This document shows positions 34,788 to 42,409 of a stretch of DNA of 64,000 bases, piece by piece. The notes beneath the pieces were generated by a model. The model made no database searches. It was not told the origin of the DNA and saw nothing but the letters and a program-made list of their open reading frames with translations. The stretch spans positions 1,922,001 through 1,986,000 of the forward strand of contig CAWCTW010000005.1 in the NCBI GenBank assembly GCA_963798705.1. The letters run 5' to 3'. A program made the position numbers and the translations under genes. The stretch's first letter is position 1, and every line of letters starts with the position of its first letter. The DNA is from AC-56 sp963798705 (GTDB lineage: Bacteria > Actinomycetota > Thermoleophilia > Solirubrobacterales > 70-9).

Positions 34788-35612
34788 CTAATACGTGTGG
34801 AACCCCTCGCCGCTCTTGCGGCCCAGCTTGCCCTGGCCGATCAGCTCCTCGATCAACCCGGGAGCCCGGTAGCGCTCCTCGCCCGCGTCGTCGAACAGGC
34901 TCTGGCCGATCGCCGCCGCGACGTCGAGGCCGATGAAGTCGAGGAGCCGCAGGGGCCCCATGGGGTGGCCGGCGCCCAGCTGCATGCACGCGTCGACGTC
35001 GGCCACCGGCATGCCCGTCCGCTCCAGCACCCGGACCGCGTCGAATAGGTACGGGAAGAGGAGCCTGTTCACGACGAACCCTGGCTGATCGGGGACCTCG
35101 ACGGGCGTCTTGGAGAGCGCGCCGCACCACGCCCGCGCCCGCTCGCCCACGCCCTCGCGCAGCGCTTCCGGCAGGCACAGCTCGATCAGCTCCATCCGCT
35201 GAACGGGGTTGAACACGTGCAGCCCGAAGAGCCGCTCGGCGTGCCCGCTTCGCTCGCCGAGCTCCCGCACGGGAAGCGACGAGGTCGTCGAGGCGAGGTC
35301 GGCGTCGGCGGCGCCGTCACCGAGGGGGCGCAGCAACTCGACCTTGACGTCGAGGTCCTCCTTCACGGACTCAACGATGAGGTCGCATCGGGCGAGGTCG
35401 TGGATGTCGGTGGTCACCCGGATCCGCCGAGGGGACGCGCCCTCGACCTTCGCGCACTCGGCCTCGGCACGCTCCTCGGCGCGCCATGCCGAGACGTCGC
35501 TGCGCGCCCAGAGGCGGACGTCGCCCAGCGCGCTGGCGCACGCGGCGATGCCGCACGCGATCGCCCCGCTTCCGGCGATCCCCGGGCGCTCGTATCCCTC
35601 TGAGCCGCTCAT
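34788..35612 (-). CDS. 3-hydroxyacyl-CoA dehydrogenase
   Basis: 274 residues from the ATG at 35612; an upstream in-frame ATG adds 13 poorly conserved residues. The NAD-binding turn is GIAGSGAIACGIAA near the N-terminus. The catalytic His with its Asn-Pro partner is in LFGLHVFNPVQRMELIEL, and the Ser in ASTTSSLPVREL. The C-terminal domain has PGFVVNRLLFPYLFDAVRVLE, GAGHPMGPLRLLDFIGLDV and GRKSGEGFHTY. It oxidises (S)-3-hydroxyacyl-CoA to 3-ketoacyl-CoA using NAD+, in fatty-acid beta-oxidation or the reverse reaction for butanoyl-CoA. It fits with the thiolase and acyl-CoA dehydrogenase nearby, but it is on the opposite strand from the thiolase. Confidence 0.92.
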   Translation of the reverse strand: MSGSEGYERPGIAGSGAIACGIAACASALGDVRLWARSDVSAWRAEERAEAECAKVEGASPRRIRVTTDIHDLARCDLIVESVKEDLDVKVELLRPLGDGAADADLASTTSSLPVRELGERSGHAERLFGLHVFNPVQRMELIELCLPEALREGVGERARAWCGALSKTPVEVPDQPGFVVNRLLFPYLFDAVRVLERTGMPVADVDACMQLGAGHPMGPLRLLDFIGLDVAAAIGQSLFDDAGEERYRAPGLIEELIGQGKLGRKSGEGFHTY

Positions 35613-35697
35613 CCCGCCGGTTACTATCACGCGCGGGGCATGCGGGACCAACCATCGACCTCCCGCTCCGGGCCCCCGAGCGCCCTACCCTGGAGTG

Positions 35698-36135
35698 ATG
35701 GAGCAGCGCGCGCACAGAATGAGGCCCGTCTTCGGAGCCGCCGCCGGAATCGTGGTGGCGGCGATGATCGTCGGTGCGTTCTCGATGTGGACGGTGATCC
35801 CGTTCGGCTGGATCTGGATCGGCTCCAAGGTCTCTCAGACGCAGCAGCCGTCTGGGGGCCCGTACATGGTCGTGTTCGTGGGCATCGTCATCTCGATCTG
35901 CACGATGGCGTGGGTCCTCTCCCGCCTGAACCGGCTCTACGTGCGGATCACGGGGACCACCCGGCTCCCGCAGCACTACCTGCCGGCGTGGAAGAAGAGC
36001 CTCAGTGACGAGCGAAACAGCCCGCACGGCATGACGGTGCTCGAGGCGGTGATCCTCACCTCCGTGCTGCTGGCGGGCGTGGCGATGGCGATCTGGTTCT
36101 TCGTGATCGCCGGCTCCCCGCTGCCGACCGAGTAG
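35698..36135 (+). CDS. small integral membrane protein of unknown function
   Basis: 145 residues from ATG 35698. Three hydrophobic helices are visible: FGAAAGIVVAAMIVGAFSMW, PYMVVFVGIVISICTMAWVL and AVILTSVLLAGVAMAIWFFV. A basic, Tyr-containing loop (LNRLYVRITGTTRLPQ) lies between the second and third. I do not recognise the family. It is divergent from the 3-hydroxyacyl-CoA dehydrogenase and lies just upstream of the thiolase operator. Confidence 0.7.
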   Translation: MEQRAHRMRPVFGAAAGIVVAAMIVGAFSMWTVIPFGWIWIGSKVSQTQQPSGGPYMVVFVGIVISICTMAWVLSRLNRLYVRITGTTRLPQHYLPAWKKSLSDERNSPHGMTVLEAVILTSVLLAGVAMAIWFFVIAGSPLPTE

Positions 36136-36158
36136 CCGTTGCCCCGGCGAGATGCCTG

Positions 36159-36176
36159 GTTGACTCGCCAGTCAAC
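36159..36176. promoter_or_regulatory. thiolase operator (TetR-type palindrome) over a -35 box
   Basis: GTTGACT-CGCC-AGTCAAC is a perfect inverted repeat. Its left arm contains TTGACT, which would be the -35 element for a -10 TAGATT at 36185-36190 (19-bp spacing). Binding there would block the promoter. The same TGACT-N4-AGTCA core stands before the acyl-CoA dehydrogenase. Confidence 0.65.
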
Positions 36177-36231
36177 GGATCGAGTAGATTCATGCGTGGT
36201 GTCAAACGAGGCGAACGGAGGCTCATCCGAG

Positions 36232-37413
36232 ATGGCTAGCAACGGCAAGTTCCAGGGTCGCGAGGTAGTGATCGTCGAGGCGGCACGGACCCCGATCGGC
36301 CGCGGCCACGAGGAGAAGGGCTACTACAAGGACGTGCACCCGTCGACCCTGCTGGCGAGGACGTTCAAGGAGGTCGTCGATCGCGCGGGCATCGATCCCG
36401 CCGAGGTCGAGGACGTCGTCACCGGCTGCGTGCAGCAGTTCGGGGAGCAGGGGCTCAACATCGGGCGAAATGCCTGGCTCGAGGCCGGGTTGCCCATCGA
36501 GATCCCGGCGACGACCATCGACCGGCAGTGCGGCTCCGCGCAGCAGGCGGTCAACTTCGCCGCCGCCCTCGTGGCATCCGGCGTTCACGACGCGGCCATC
36601 GGCGGCGGCGTGGAGCACATGGGCCACATCTCCTTCGCCGACAGCATGTCGGTGCAGCAGGAGCACGGCTTCGCCTTCTCCCCCGAGCTCATGGAGCGCT
36701 ACCAGCTCGTTCCTCAGGGAATCTCGGCCGAGATGATCGCGGACAAGTGGGAGATCCCCCGCTCCGAGCTCGACGAGATCGGTCTGCGTTCGCACCAGCT
36801 GGCCGCCAAGGCGACCGAGGAGGGGCGCTTCGAGCGCGAGACCATCCCCTTTGCGGTGAACGGCGACACCTACGTCACCGACCAGGGCATCCGCCCGGAC
36901 ACCTCGCTCGAGAAGCTGTCGCAGCTCAAGCCCGCCTTCAAGGAGGACGGCAAGATCACCGCCGGCAACTCCTCGCAGATCTCCGACGGCGCGGCCGCGG
37001 TGCTGGTCATGACCCGGGAGAAGGCCGACGAGCTCGGGCTGAAGCCTCGCGCCAGGATCGCCGACCAGACCACCGTCGGCGTCGACCCGGTGATCATGCT
37101 CACAGGCCCGATTCCGGCGACCAAGAAGCTCTTGGAGCGCAACGGCATGCAGATCGGCGACATCGACCTGATCGAGATCAACGAGGCGTTCGCCTCCGTC
37201 GTCGCCGCGTGGCGCCGCGAGCTCGGGCCGGACATGGACCGGGTGAACGTGAACGGCGGGGCGATCGCCCTCGGCCATCCGCTGGGTTCGACCGGCGCGC
37301 GGCTGATCACGAGCCTTCTCCACGAGATGGAGCGCTCCGACAAGGAGCTCGGCCTCGTGACGATGTGCTGTGGCGGCGGCCTCGGCACCGGCACGCTCAT
37401 TCAGCGGGTCTGA
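36232..37413 (+). CDS. acetyl-CoA acetyltransferase (thiolase)
   Basis: 393 residues from ATG 36232; a GTG at 36199 is possible. The nucleophilic Cys is in TTIDRQCGSAQQAVNFAA (~101). The catalytic His is in NVNGGAIALGHPLGSTGAR, and the second Cys is in TMCCGGGLGTG at the C-terminus. NEAF is present as IEINEAFASVV. The enzyme cleaves 3-ketoacyl-CoA, or condenses two acetyl-CoA, in the cytoplasm. With the adjacent 3-hydroxyacyl-CoA dehydrogenase and the acyl-CoA dehydrogenase under a matching operator, it belongs to fatty-acid breakdown. Chain-length preference is unclear. Confidence 0.94.
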   Translation: MASNGKFQGREVVIVEAARTPIGRGHEEKGYYKDVHPSTLLARTFKEVVDRAGIDPAEVEDVVTGCVQQFGEQGLNIGRNAWLEAGLPIEIPATTIDRQCGSAQQAVNFAAALVASGVHDAAIGGGVEHMGHISFADSMSVQQEHGFAFSPELMERYQLVPQGISAEMIADKWEIPRSELDEIGLRSHQLAAKATEEGRFERETIPFAVNGDTYVTDQGIRPDTSLEKLSQLKPAFKEDGKITAGNSSQISDGAAAVLVMTREKADELGLKPRARIADQTTVGVDPVIMLTGPIPATKKLLERNGMQIGDIDLIEINEAFASVVAAWRRELGPDMDRVNVNGGAIALGHPLGSTGARLITSLLHEMERSDKELGLVTMCCGGGLGTGTLIQRV

Positions 37414-37450
37414 CCTCACGAAAACGCCGACCGGCTCGTTTGGGTTGCGG

Positions 37451-38116
37451 ATGAGCCCCAGGCCGGCCGGCGCACACGCCCGACGCAAAGCGCAGACGCT
37501 GGGCGATGCCGACGAGCATCTGCGCTCCGCCGACCACGTGATGCGAGGACTGATCGACCAGCGTGGTCCGATCGACCCGGAAACCGATCGGCGCGGCAGC
37601 CGCCCGGATCCTTACGAGGCGCTCGCCCGGGCGATCGTCGGCCAGCAACTGTCGACCAAGGCGGCACGATCGATCTGGGACCGCCTGGTCGAGATCCTCG
37701 GCGGGAGCTTCCCGACGCCCTCGGAGTTCCTTGCCTTCGGTGACGAGACGATTCGCGCGGCCGGGTTGTCCCGGTCGAAGGTCGGCTTCCTCAGGGACCT
37801 GGCCGAGCGTGCCGGCGACGGACGACTGGACCTCGATGCCCTGGGGGGGCTCTCCGACGAGGACGTGATCGCGGCACTGACCGAGATCAAGGGCGTCGGT
37901 CCGTGGACGGCCGAGATGTTCCTGATCTTCCACCTCGCGCGGCCCGACGTCGTCTCCACCGGCGACCTCGGAATCAGGCGCGCCGTGCAGATCGCCTATG
38001 GACTCGACGACCTGCCGGGTCCGGGAGATCTCGAGCGGATCGCCGAGCCATGGCGGCCGCACCGCACGCTCGCGTGCCTGTACCTGTGGCGCTCGCTGGA
38101 TAACGCTCCGTCATAG
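37451..38116 (+). CDS. AlkA-type DNA-3-methyladenine glycosylase (HhH-GPD)
   Basis: 221 residues from ATG 37451. The helix-hairpin-helix is LTEIKGVGPWTAEMFLIFHL, followed at the right distance by the catalytic Asp in VVSTGDLGIRRAV. The N-terminal segment ALARAIVGQQLSTKAARSIW is typical of AlkA family members. There is no N-terminal Ada domain and no iron-sulfur Cys cluster. The enzyme removes alkylated purines from DNA for base-excision repair. It follows the thiolase by 37 bp and may be read from the same transcript. Confidence 0.93.
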   Translation: MSPRPAGAHARRKAQTLGDADEHLRSADHVMRGLIDQRGPIDPETDRRGSRPDPYEALARAIVGQQLSTKAARSIWDRLVEILGGSFPTPSEFLAFGDETIRAAGLSRSKVGFLRDLAERAGDGRLDLDALGGLSDEDVIAALTEIKGVGPWTAEMFLIFHLARPDVVSTGDLGIRRAVQIAYGLDDLPGPGDLERIAEPWRPHRTLACLYLWRSLDNAPS

Positions 38117-38185
38117 CGGGTGCTTTTCCGCGCCCGTCGATCGGGTAACCGGCCGCGGATAACCAATCCAAAGGAGAATCAAGCG

Positions 38186-38689
38186 ATGCGAACACGATTT
38201 GTCGTGCCCCTGGTGGGGCTGATGGCCGGGCTGGTGCTGGCCGGTTGCGGCGGTGGGGACTCCTCGTCCACCACGACCAGCGCGAGCGGGGCCAGCGGCG
38301 AGCAGGGCGCGGTCCTGACGAAGAGCGAGTTCGTCGCCCAGGGCAACGCGATCTGCGAGAAGGGCGACAAGGAGATCGGCGCGGCCGCGAAGAAGATCTT
38401 CACCCAGAGCCAGGCGCCCAGCCAGGCCGACCAGGAGAAGTTCGTCACCGACACGGTGATCCCGAACATCCAGGGGCAGATCGACGCGATCGCCGCCCTC
38501 TCGCCCCCGTCGGGTGACGAGGACCAGGTACAGGGAATCGTCGACGCGGCTCAGAGCGCGCTCGACAAGGCCAAGGCCGATCCGAGCCTGATCACCGATG
38601 AGGGCAGTGCAAGCGATCCGTTCACCGAGGCGAACAAGCTCGCGGACGCTTACGGCCTCGACAAGTGCGGCAGCAACAGCGGCGGCTGA
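38186..38689 (+). CDS. predicted lipoprotein of unknown function
   Basis: 167 residues; ATG 38186 follows a strong AAGGAG site (38171-38176). The lipobox is VLAGCGGG at residue ~21, then a Ser/Thr-rich linker and a helical domain (LTKSEFVAQGNAICEKGDKEI ... VIPNIQGQIDAIAALSPP) with Cys in NAIC and near the C-terminus (DKCGS). It would be anchored outside the membrane. Similar single-domain lipoproteins are common in actinomycetes and have no known role. Confidence 0.82.
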   Translation: MRTRFVVPLVGLMAGLVLAGCGGGDSSSTTTSASGASGEQGAVLTKSEFVAQGNAICEKGDKEIGAAAKKIFTQSQAPSQADQEKFVTDTVIPNIQGQIDAIAALSPPSGDEDQVQGIVDAAQSALDKAKADPSLITDEGSASDPFTEANKLADAYGLDKCGSNSGG

Positions 38690-38722
38690 TCGCTCGTTCC
38701 GGGCCGGATAGGCTGACCGCCG

Positions 38723-39754
38723 ATGGCCGCCTCCGCCCTCGATCGCGTCTCGATCGCGGCCATTGCCGACACGGCAGATGACCTCGCAACCCAGGCGCGC
38801 GACGCCGAGACGGCGGGGATCGACTGCGTATGGGCCCCGGAGCTCTTTCGCAGCTCGGTAACCCAGGCCACGTGGCTCGCCGCGGCCACCGAGCGGATCG
38901 CGGTCGGCACCGGGATCGCGTGGGCCTTCACGCGCAGCCCGTTCATCCTGGCCGTGACCGCGCTCGACATCGACGAGATGTCCGGCGGTCGGTTTCGCCT
39001 GGGCCTCGGGGCCGGGGTCAAGCGGCTGAACGAGACCTGGCACGGGGTCGAGTACGGCCGACCGGCTCCTCATCTCCGTGAGACCGTCGAGGCAGTGCGA
39101 CTGATCATGCGGAAGGCGCCGGGCGGCGAGCCGATCCGCTACGAAGGGACCTATCACGACATCGACATCGAGGGCTGGGCTCGACCGCACGCCTCGGCCA
39201 GGGAGGCGGTGCCCATCTACCTTGCGGCCGTCCGCGAGGGAATGGCCCGCATGGCCGGCGACGTAGGCGACGGGCTGATCGGCCATCCGATGTGCTCGCT
39301 CCGGTGGCTCGACGAGGTCCTCGTCGCCAATTTCGAGGCCGGCCTCGCCCGTTCGAGCCGCGCGCGGTCGTCCTTCGACTTCATCCCCACGGTCTGCTGC
39401 GCGATCTCCGACGACGAGGAGCGGGCGTACGAGGCCTGCCGGCGGACGATCTGCTTCTACGCGACGGTGCGAACCTATGCCCCCCTGTGGGAGATGCACG
39501 GTTTCGGCGATGCCGCGGGAGCGGTCGGCGATGCCTTCCGGTCCGGCGATCCAGCGGGCATGCCCGGCCTCGTCCCCGACGAGATGGTGGACGCCTACTG
39601 CGCGGCCGGGCCGCTCGACAAGGTGCGCGCGCGGGTGGAGGAGGTCGCGGAGCGGGGCGACGGCGTCTTCCTGACCCCGCCGACCTACTTCATCGCGCCG
39701 GAAGACCTGGCGGGGTATCAGCGCCGCATCATCGAGGGCTTCGCACCGAGTTAG
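38723..39754 (+). CDS. LLM-class oxidoreductase, probably F420-dependent
   Basis: 343 residues. The luciferase-like barrel starts DRVSIAAIADTADDLATQAR and has ETAGIDCVWAPELF, RIAVGTGIAWAFTRSPF and MSGGRFRLGLGAG, followed by EAVRLIMRKAPGG. Near the end VPDEMVDAYCAAGPLDKVRAR is standard. In actinomycetes this branch usually uses coenzyme F420 instead of FMN for hydride transfer, but the sequence alone does not prove it. The substrate is unknown. The gene converges with the methyltransferase, with a hairpin repeat between them. Confidence 0.87.
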   Translation: MAASALDRVSIAAIADTADDLATQARDAETAGIDCVWAPELFRSSVTQATWLAAATERIAVGTGIAWAFTRSPFILAVTALDIDEMSGGRFRLGLGAGVKRLNETWHGVEYGRPAPHLRETVEAVRLIMRKAPGGEPIRYEGTYHDIDIEGWARPHASAREAVPIYLAAVREGMARMAGDVGDGLIGHPMCSLRWLDEVLVANFEAGLARSSRARSSFDFIPTVCCAISDDEERAYEACRRTICFYATVRTYAPLWEMHGFGDAAGAVGDAFRSGDPAGMPGLVPDEMVDAYCAAGPLDKVRARVEEVAERGDGVFLTPPTYFIAPEDLAGYQRRIIEGFAPS

Positions 39755-39771
39755 TCGAACCATCACCGAGC

Positions 39772-39806
39772 GGTGCGTTTGTCGGGCTGACACCGACAAA
39801 CGCACC
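39772..39806. repeat. REP-like hairpin, copy 1 (probable bidirectional terminator)
   Basis: GGTGCGTTTGTCGG pairs perfectly with CCGACAAACGCACC across a 7-nt loop, in the short gap between two convergent genes. A near-identical hairpin occurs at 61640-61674. The outer flanks (CGAG and TCGA) are also shared. Confidence 0.85.
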
Positions 39807-39818
39807 TCTCGATGCCGA

Positions 39819-40667
39819 CTATTCGGGCAGCCGGCCGCCCACGAACTGGACCATTCCGGCGAGTCGCCTGCGGACGTTCTGGAATCCCCGCTCCTGGAGC
39901 GCCCGGACGATCTCCTCGCCCTCGAACACGCGCATCCCGCTGGCGCGTTCGATGACCGGCTTCAGGGCGGGCAGGGGGAGCCCCCGGCGGACCGAGGTCA
40001 TGAGCGCGATTCGGCCGCCGGGCTCCAGGACACGTCGCATCTCGTCGAGACCGGCGAACGGATCGGCGAACAGATGCAGCGCGGCAAAGCAGCAGACGGC
40101 GTCGAAGCTTCGGTCACGAAACGGCAGCCGCGCGGCATCGGCCCGGACCAGCGCCAGGTTCGCAAGCCCCGCTTCGACCAGCTCGTCGCTGCCCTGGGCG
40201 AGCATCGTCCGCGAGGCGTCGATGCCGACAACGAGTCCGCCGTCTCCGACCGCCTTCGCGAACTCGCGTGAGAAGTTCCCCGGACCGCAGGCGACGTCGA
40301 GCACGGCGTCGCCGGGCCCGAGGCCCATCAGCAGCCGCGCGATCCGGATCTCCTCGGCCATTCCCGGGCCGGTTACCCCCTTCGCCACACGGGCGAGCGC
40401 CGGTCGCCAGTAGCGCTCGTAGATGGCGGGGACCAGCCTCGTCGTCATCAGATCCTGGGTCGTACCCGTGGACTCGAGGTTCTCGGGCAGCAGATCCAGA
40501 TATCCGTGCCGGTTCGCGCCGGGCGCCTGGGCCACCGCCGCGGCCTCCGGGGTGAGCAGCTGCCGGGCGCGACGGAGCCCGAGCGGCTCCGCCGGTTCGG
40601 GCCCAGCCGCGCCCACTCCTGATGGGCGCCGGGGCTCGTTCCTCACGGGCTCGCCTCCCAGGCTCAC
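39819..40667 (-). CDS. class I SAM-dependent methyltransferase
   Basis: 282 residues. SAM-binding motif I is AVLDVACGPGNFSREFA, followed by LVVGIDASRTML and ALVRADAARLPFRDRSFDAV with CFAALHLFADPFAGLDEMRRVL. This is the ubiquinone/menaquinone-type Methyltransf_11 pattern. An N-terminal ~75 residues has an odd, partly disordered sequence before YERYWRP, where the domain begins. The target is unknown. The gene lies 13 bp after the small 85-residue gene and shares its strand with the cell-wall-binding protein, so the three may form an operon. Confidence 0.87.
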   Translation of the reverse strand: MSLGGEPVRNEPRRPSGVGAAGPEPAEPLGLRRARQLLTPEAAAVAQAPGANRHGYLDLLPENLESTGTTQDLMTTRLVPAIYERYWRPALARVAKGVTGPGMAEEIRIARLLMGLGPGDAVLDVACGPGNFSREFAKAVGDGGLVVGIDASRTMLAQGSDELVEAGLANLALVRADAARLPFRDRSFDAVCCFAALHLFADPFAGLDEMRRVLEPGGRIALMTSVRRGLPLPALKPVIERASGMRVFEGEEIVRALQERGFQNVRRRLAGMVQFVGGRLPE

Positions 40668-40680
40668 TCGACCGTCGTCA

Positions 40681-40938
40681 TCAGTGCGCCGCCGGTGCGC
40701 TTGGGCCCACCCCGCGGGGCTCGCCCGAATGCCTGGCCAGCTCCTCCAGCCGCGCGATGTGTCGCTCGCCCTCGACGCGGACCGGATCGTCCTCCGGCAG
40801 CCCGTCGATCAGCCGGCGGATCCGGTTGCGGATCTGCAGCGCGAAATGGGGAGTGGAGGGACCGGCCAGCGCCCGGACGTCCTCGATCGTCACGCGCCGC
40901 CCCGCCTCGAGGCGGTCGGGGCGCTCAGCCTCGCTCAC
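40681..40938 (-). CDS. small protein of unknown function
   Basis: 85 residues, predicted helical: RVTIEDVRALAGPSTPHFAL, QIRNRIRRLIDGLPEDDPV and ERHIARLEELARHSGE. No signal peptide or membrane segment is present. The pattern of paired basic and acidic residues along helices fits a small soluble protein, and I do not recognise a family. It sits between the cell-wall-binding protein (stop 22 bp upstream) and the methyltransferase. Confidence 0.6.
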   Translation of the reverse strand: MSEAERPDRLEAGRRVTIEDVRALAGPSTPHFALQIRNRIRRLIDGLPEDDPVRVEGERHIARLEELARHSGEPRGVGPSAPAAH

Positions 40939-40960
40939 GGGCGCTCGCCTCGCGACCCCG

Positions 40961-42268
40961 TCACCTCTTGTCGCTGCCCTTCTTCGGGCTCGGCTTGTCG
41001 CTGCCCTTCTTCGGGCTCGGCTTGGAGGGCGGGGGCTTCACGTTCGTACCGGTGCCGGACCTTACCGGGGCGAGCTCGACCAGATCGTCGACCTGCGCCT
41101 GGAACCCAACCGAGATGGTCGCCTCGTCGCCGATGATCCAGACGTGGTTGTAGACCGCACGGGTGGGGTCGTTCACGTAACCGGGCTTGATGTCGAGCAA
41201 AAATCCGCGCAGCGCTTGCGGTACCCGTCCGGCGTCGTCCGTCACCAGCAGGGGCCCCCAGTCGCCGCTCGCCGACAGCGGCGCCGCGGCGGCAGCGTCC
41301 AGCGGGTCTCCGTCGGAGGCGATGGCCAGACCGTGGCCCGGGTCGGTGATGTTCCAGCCAAAGCTGCCCTTGGAGTACCGGGCGAAGTCGATCGCGCTCT
41401 GTACCGGGTCGGCGTCTCCGATCCGCTCAACCGGCGACGCAACGTCCTCGACCTTCGCCAGCGCCTTGTCGGAGATCGCCGACGGGGGCCCGAGCGCGAA
41501 CAGATCGGCACCGTCGTCGCGCTTCAGTGCATCGACCGTCGGCTTGGGGACGGAGTCCTCGTTCAGAAAGAGGATCGGCTCGCCGGACCGGGCTGCCCAC
41601 GAGGCGGCGGGCATGGCGTACTTGGGCTGCGTCGCGCTCACGAGCAGCACGTCCTTCGGCTTGCTGTCGGTGAGCTTCTGCCGCAGAGAGTCGATCTCGG
41701 CGGCGATCACCGCCGGGCTCTTGCCCGTCACCCGCTGGGTGTCGACACCCGAGGGGGTCGCCGCGCTCCCGATCGCGAACAGCTGCGTGCCCTCGGTGGC
41801 CGCCGATCCACCCGGTCCGAGGGCCTTCAGGGCATCCGTGGTGAGGCTCGGGATCTCGTCGGAGCCGGAGATCAGGACCGGTGCGCCGATGGGCGGGGCG
41901 ACCAGGCTCGCGGCGGCGATGCCGGAACGCCAATCGCTCGAGTCCACGAACGAGACCGCATCCGGTCCCGGTACGCCTCCGGTTGAGGGGAACACGGCCA
42001 GCGCCACCGCAGCCGCGTTGGCCACCGGGTCGGCCCCGGCAACCCGGGTGGTGTTCTTGGTGGCGAACTCCGGAAATCCGAGGTCCTGAGCCGCCTTCGG
42101 CTGCGGGCGCTCCGTGTGGACCACGATCCGGGGGGCCGGCGGCGGCGGCGACTGCCCGGAGTCGTCCTCGAGGGCGCCCACGAGGAAGTAGACGCCCACG
42201 CCAAGGCCGGCCAGCCCGACCAGCACGCCTCCCGCGATCGCGAGGCGCCGCTTCCAGATCACCCACAC
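40961..42268 (-). CDS. membrane-anchored protein with cell-wall-binding-repeat-2-like sequence
   Basis: 435 residues. A single N-terminal helix (LAIAGGVLVGLAGLGVGVYFLV) is followed by a Pro-rich linker and an external domain of repeats. Typical strands are RVAGADPVANAAAVALAVFP, APVLISGSDEIPSLTTDALKAL and FAIGSAATPSG, similar to cell-wall-binding repeat 2 (PF04122) modules of surface proteins. The tail has a lysine-rich repeat (KPSPKKGSDK twice). The domain could hold the protein to anionic wall polymers. It is divergent from the acyl-CoA dehydrogenase. Confidence 0.72.
   Translation of the reverse strand: MWVIWKRRLAIAGGVLVGLAGLGVGVYFLVGALEDDSGQSPPPPAPRIVVHTERPQPKAAQDLGFPEFATKNTTRVAGADPVANAAAVALAVFPSTGGVPGPDAVSFVDSSDWRSGIAAASLVAPPIGAPVLISGSDEIPSLTTDALKALGPGGSAATEGTQLFAIGSAATPSGVDTQRVTGKSPAVIAAEIDSLRQKLTDSKPKDVLLVSATQPKYAMPAASWAARSGEPILFLNEDSVPKPTVDALKRDDGADLFALGPPSAISDKALAKVEDVASPVERIGDADPVQSAIDFARYSKGSFGWNITDPGHGLAIASDGDPLDAAAAAPLSASGDWGPLLVTDDAGRVPQALRGFLLDIKPGYVNDPTRAVYNHVWIIGDEATISVGFQAQVDDLVELAPVRSGTGTNVKPPPSKPSPKKGSDKPSPKKGSDKR
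40967..41020. repeat. 27-bp tandem repeat, two identical units
   Basis: Units 40967-40993 and 40994-41020 are identical and encode the KPSPKKGSD repeat at the C-terminus of the wall-binding protein. A third partial unit follows. Such a repeat can change copy number by slippage. Confidence 0.88.
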
Positions 42269-42352
42269 GGCCGGAACGGTATCCGCCTCGCGCCTCCCGG
42301 GCCCGCCCAGCCGCCGCCTCCCGTCGGCACGGGGGATAGACTTCGAACTGCT

Positions 42353-42370
42353 TGACTGACCAGTCAGTCA
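42353..42370. promoter_or_regulatory. acyl-CoA dehydrogenase operator (TetR-type palindrome)
   Basis: TGACTGAC-CA-GTCAGTCA is a perfect 18-bp inverted repeat, 39 bp upstream of the start codon. It contains the same TGACT-N4-AGTCA core found at the thiolase. Together they suggest a shared repressor whose gene is outside this window. Confidence 0.68.
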
Positions 42371-42409
42371 GACGTGACGGCGAGCGTCATGACGATCACG
42401 GGGGTTTAG

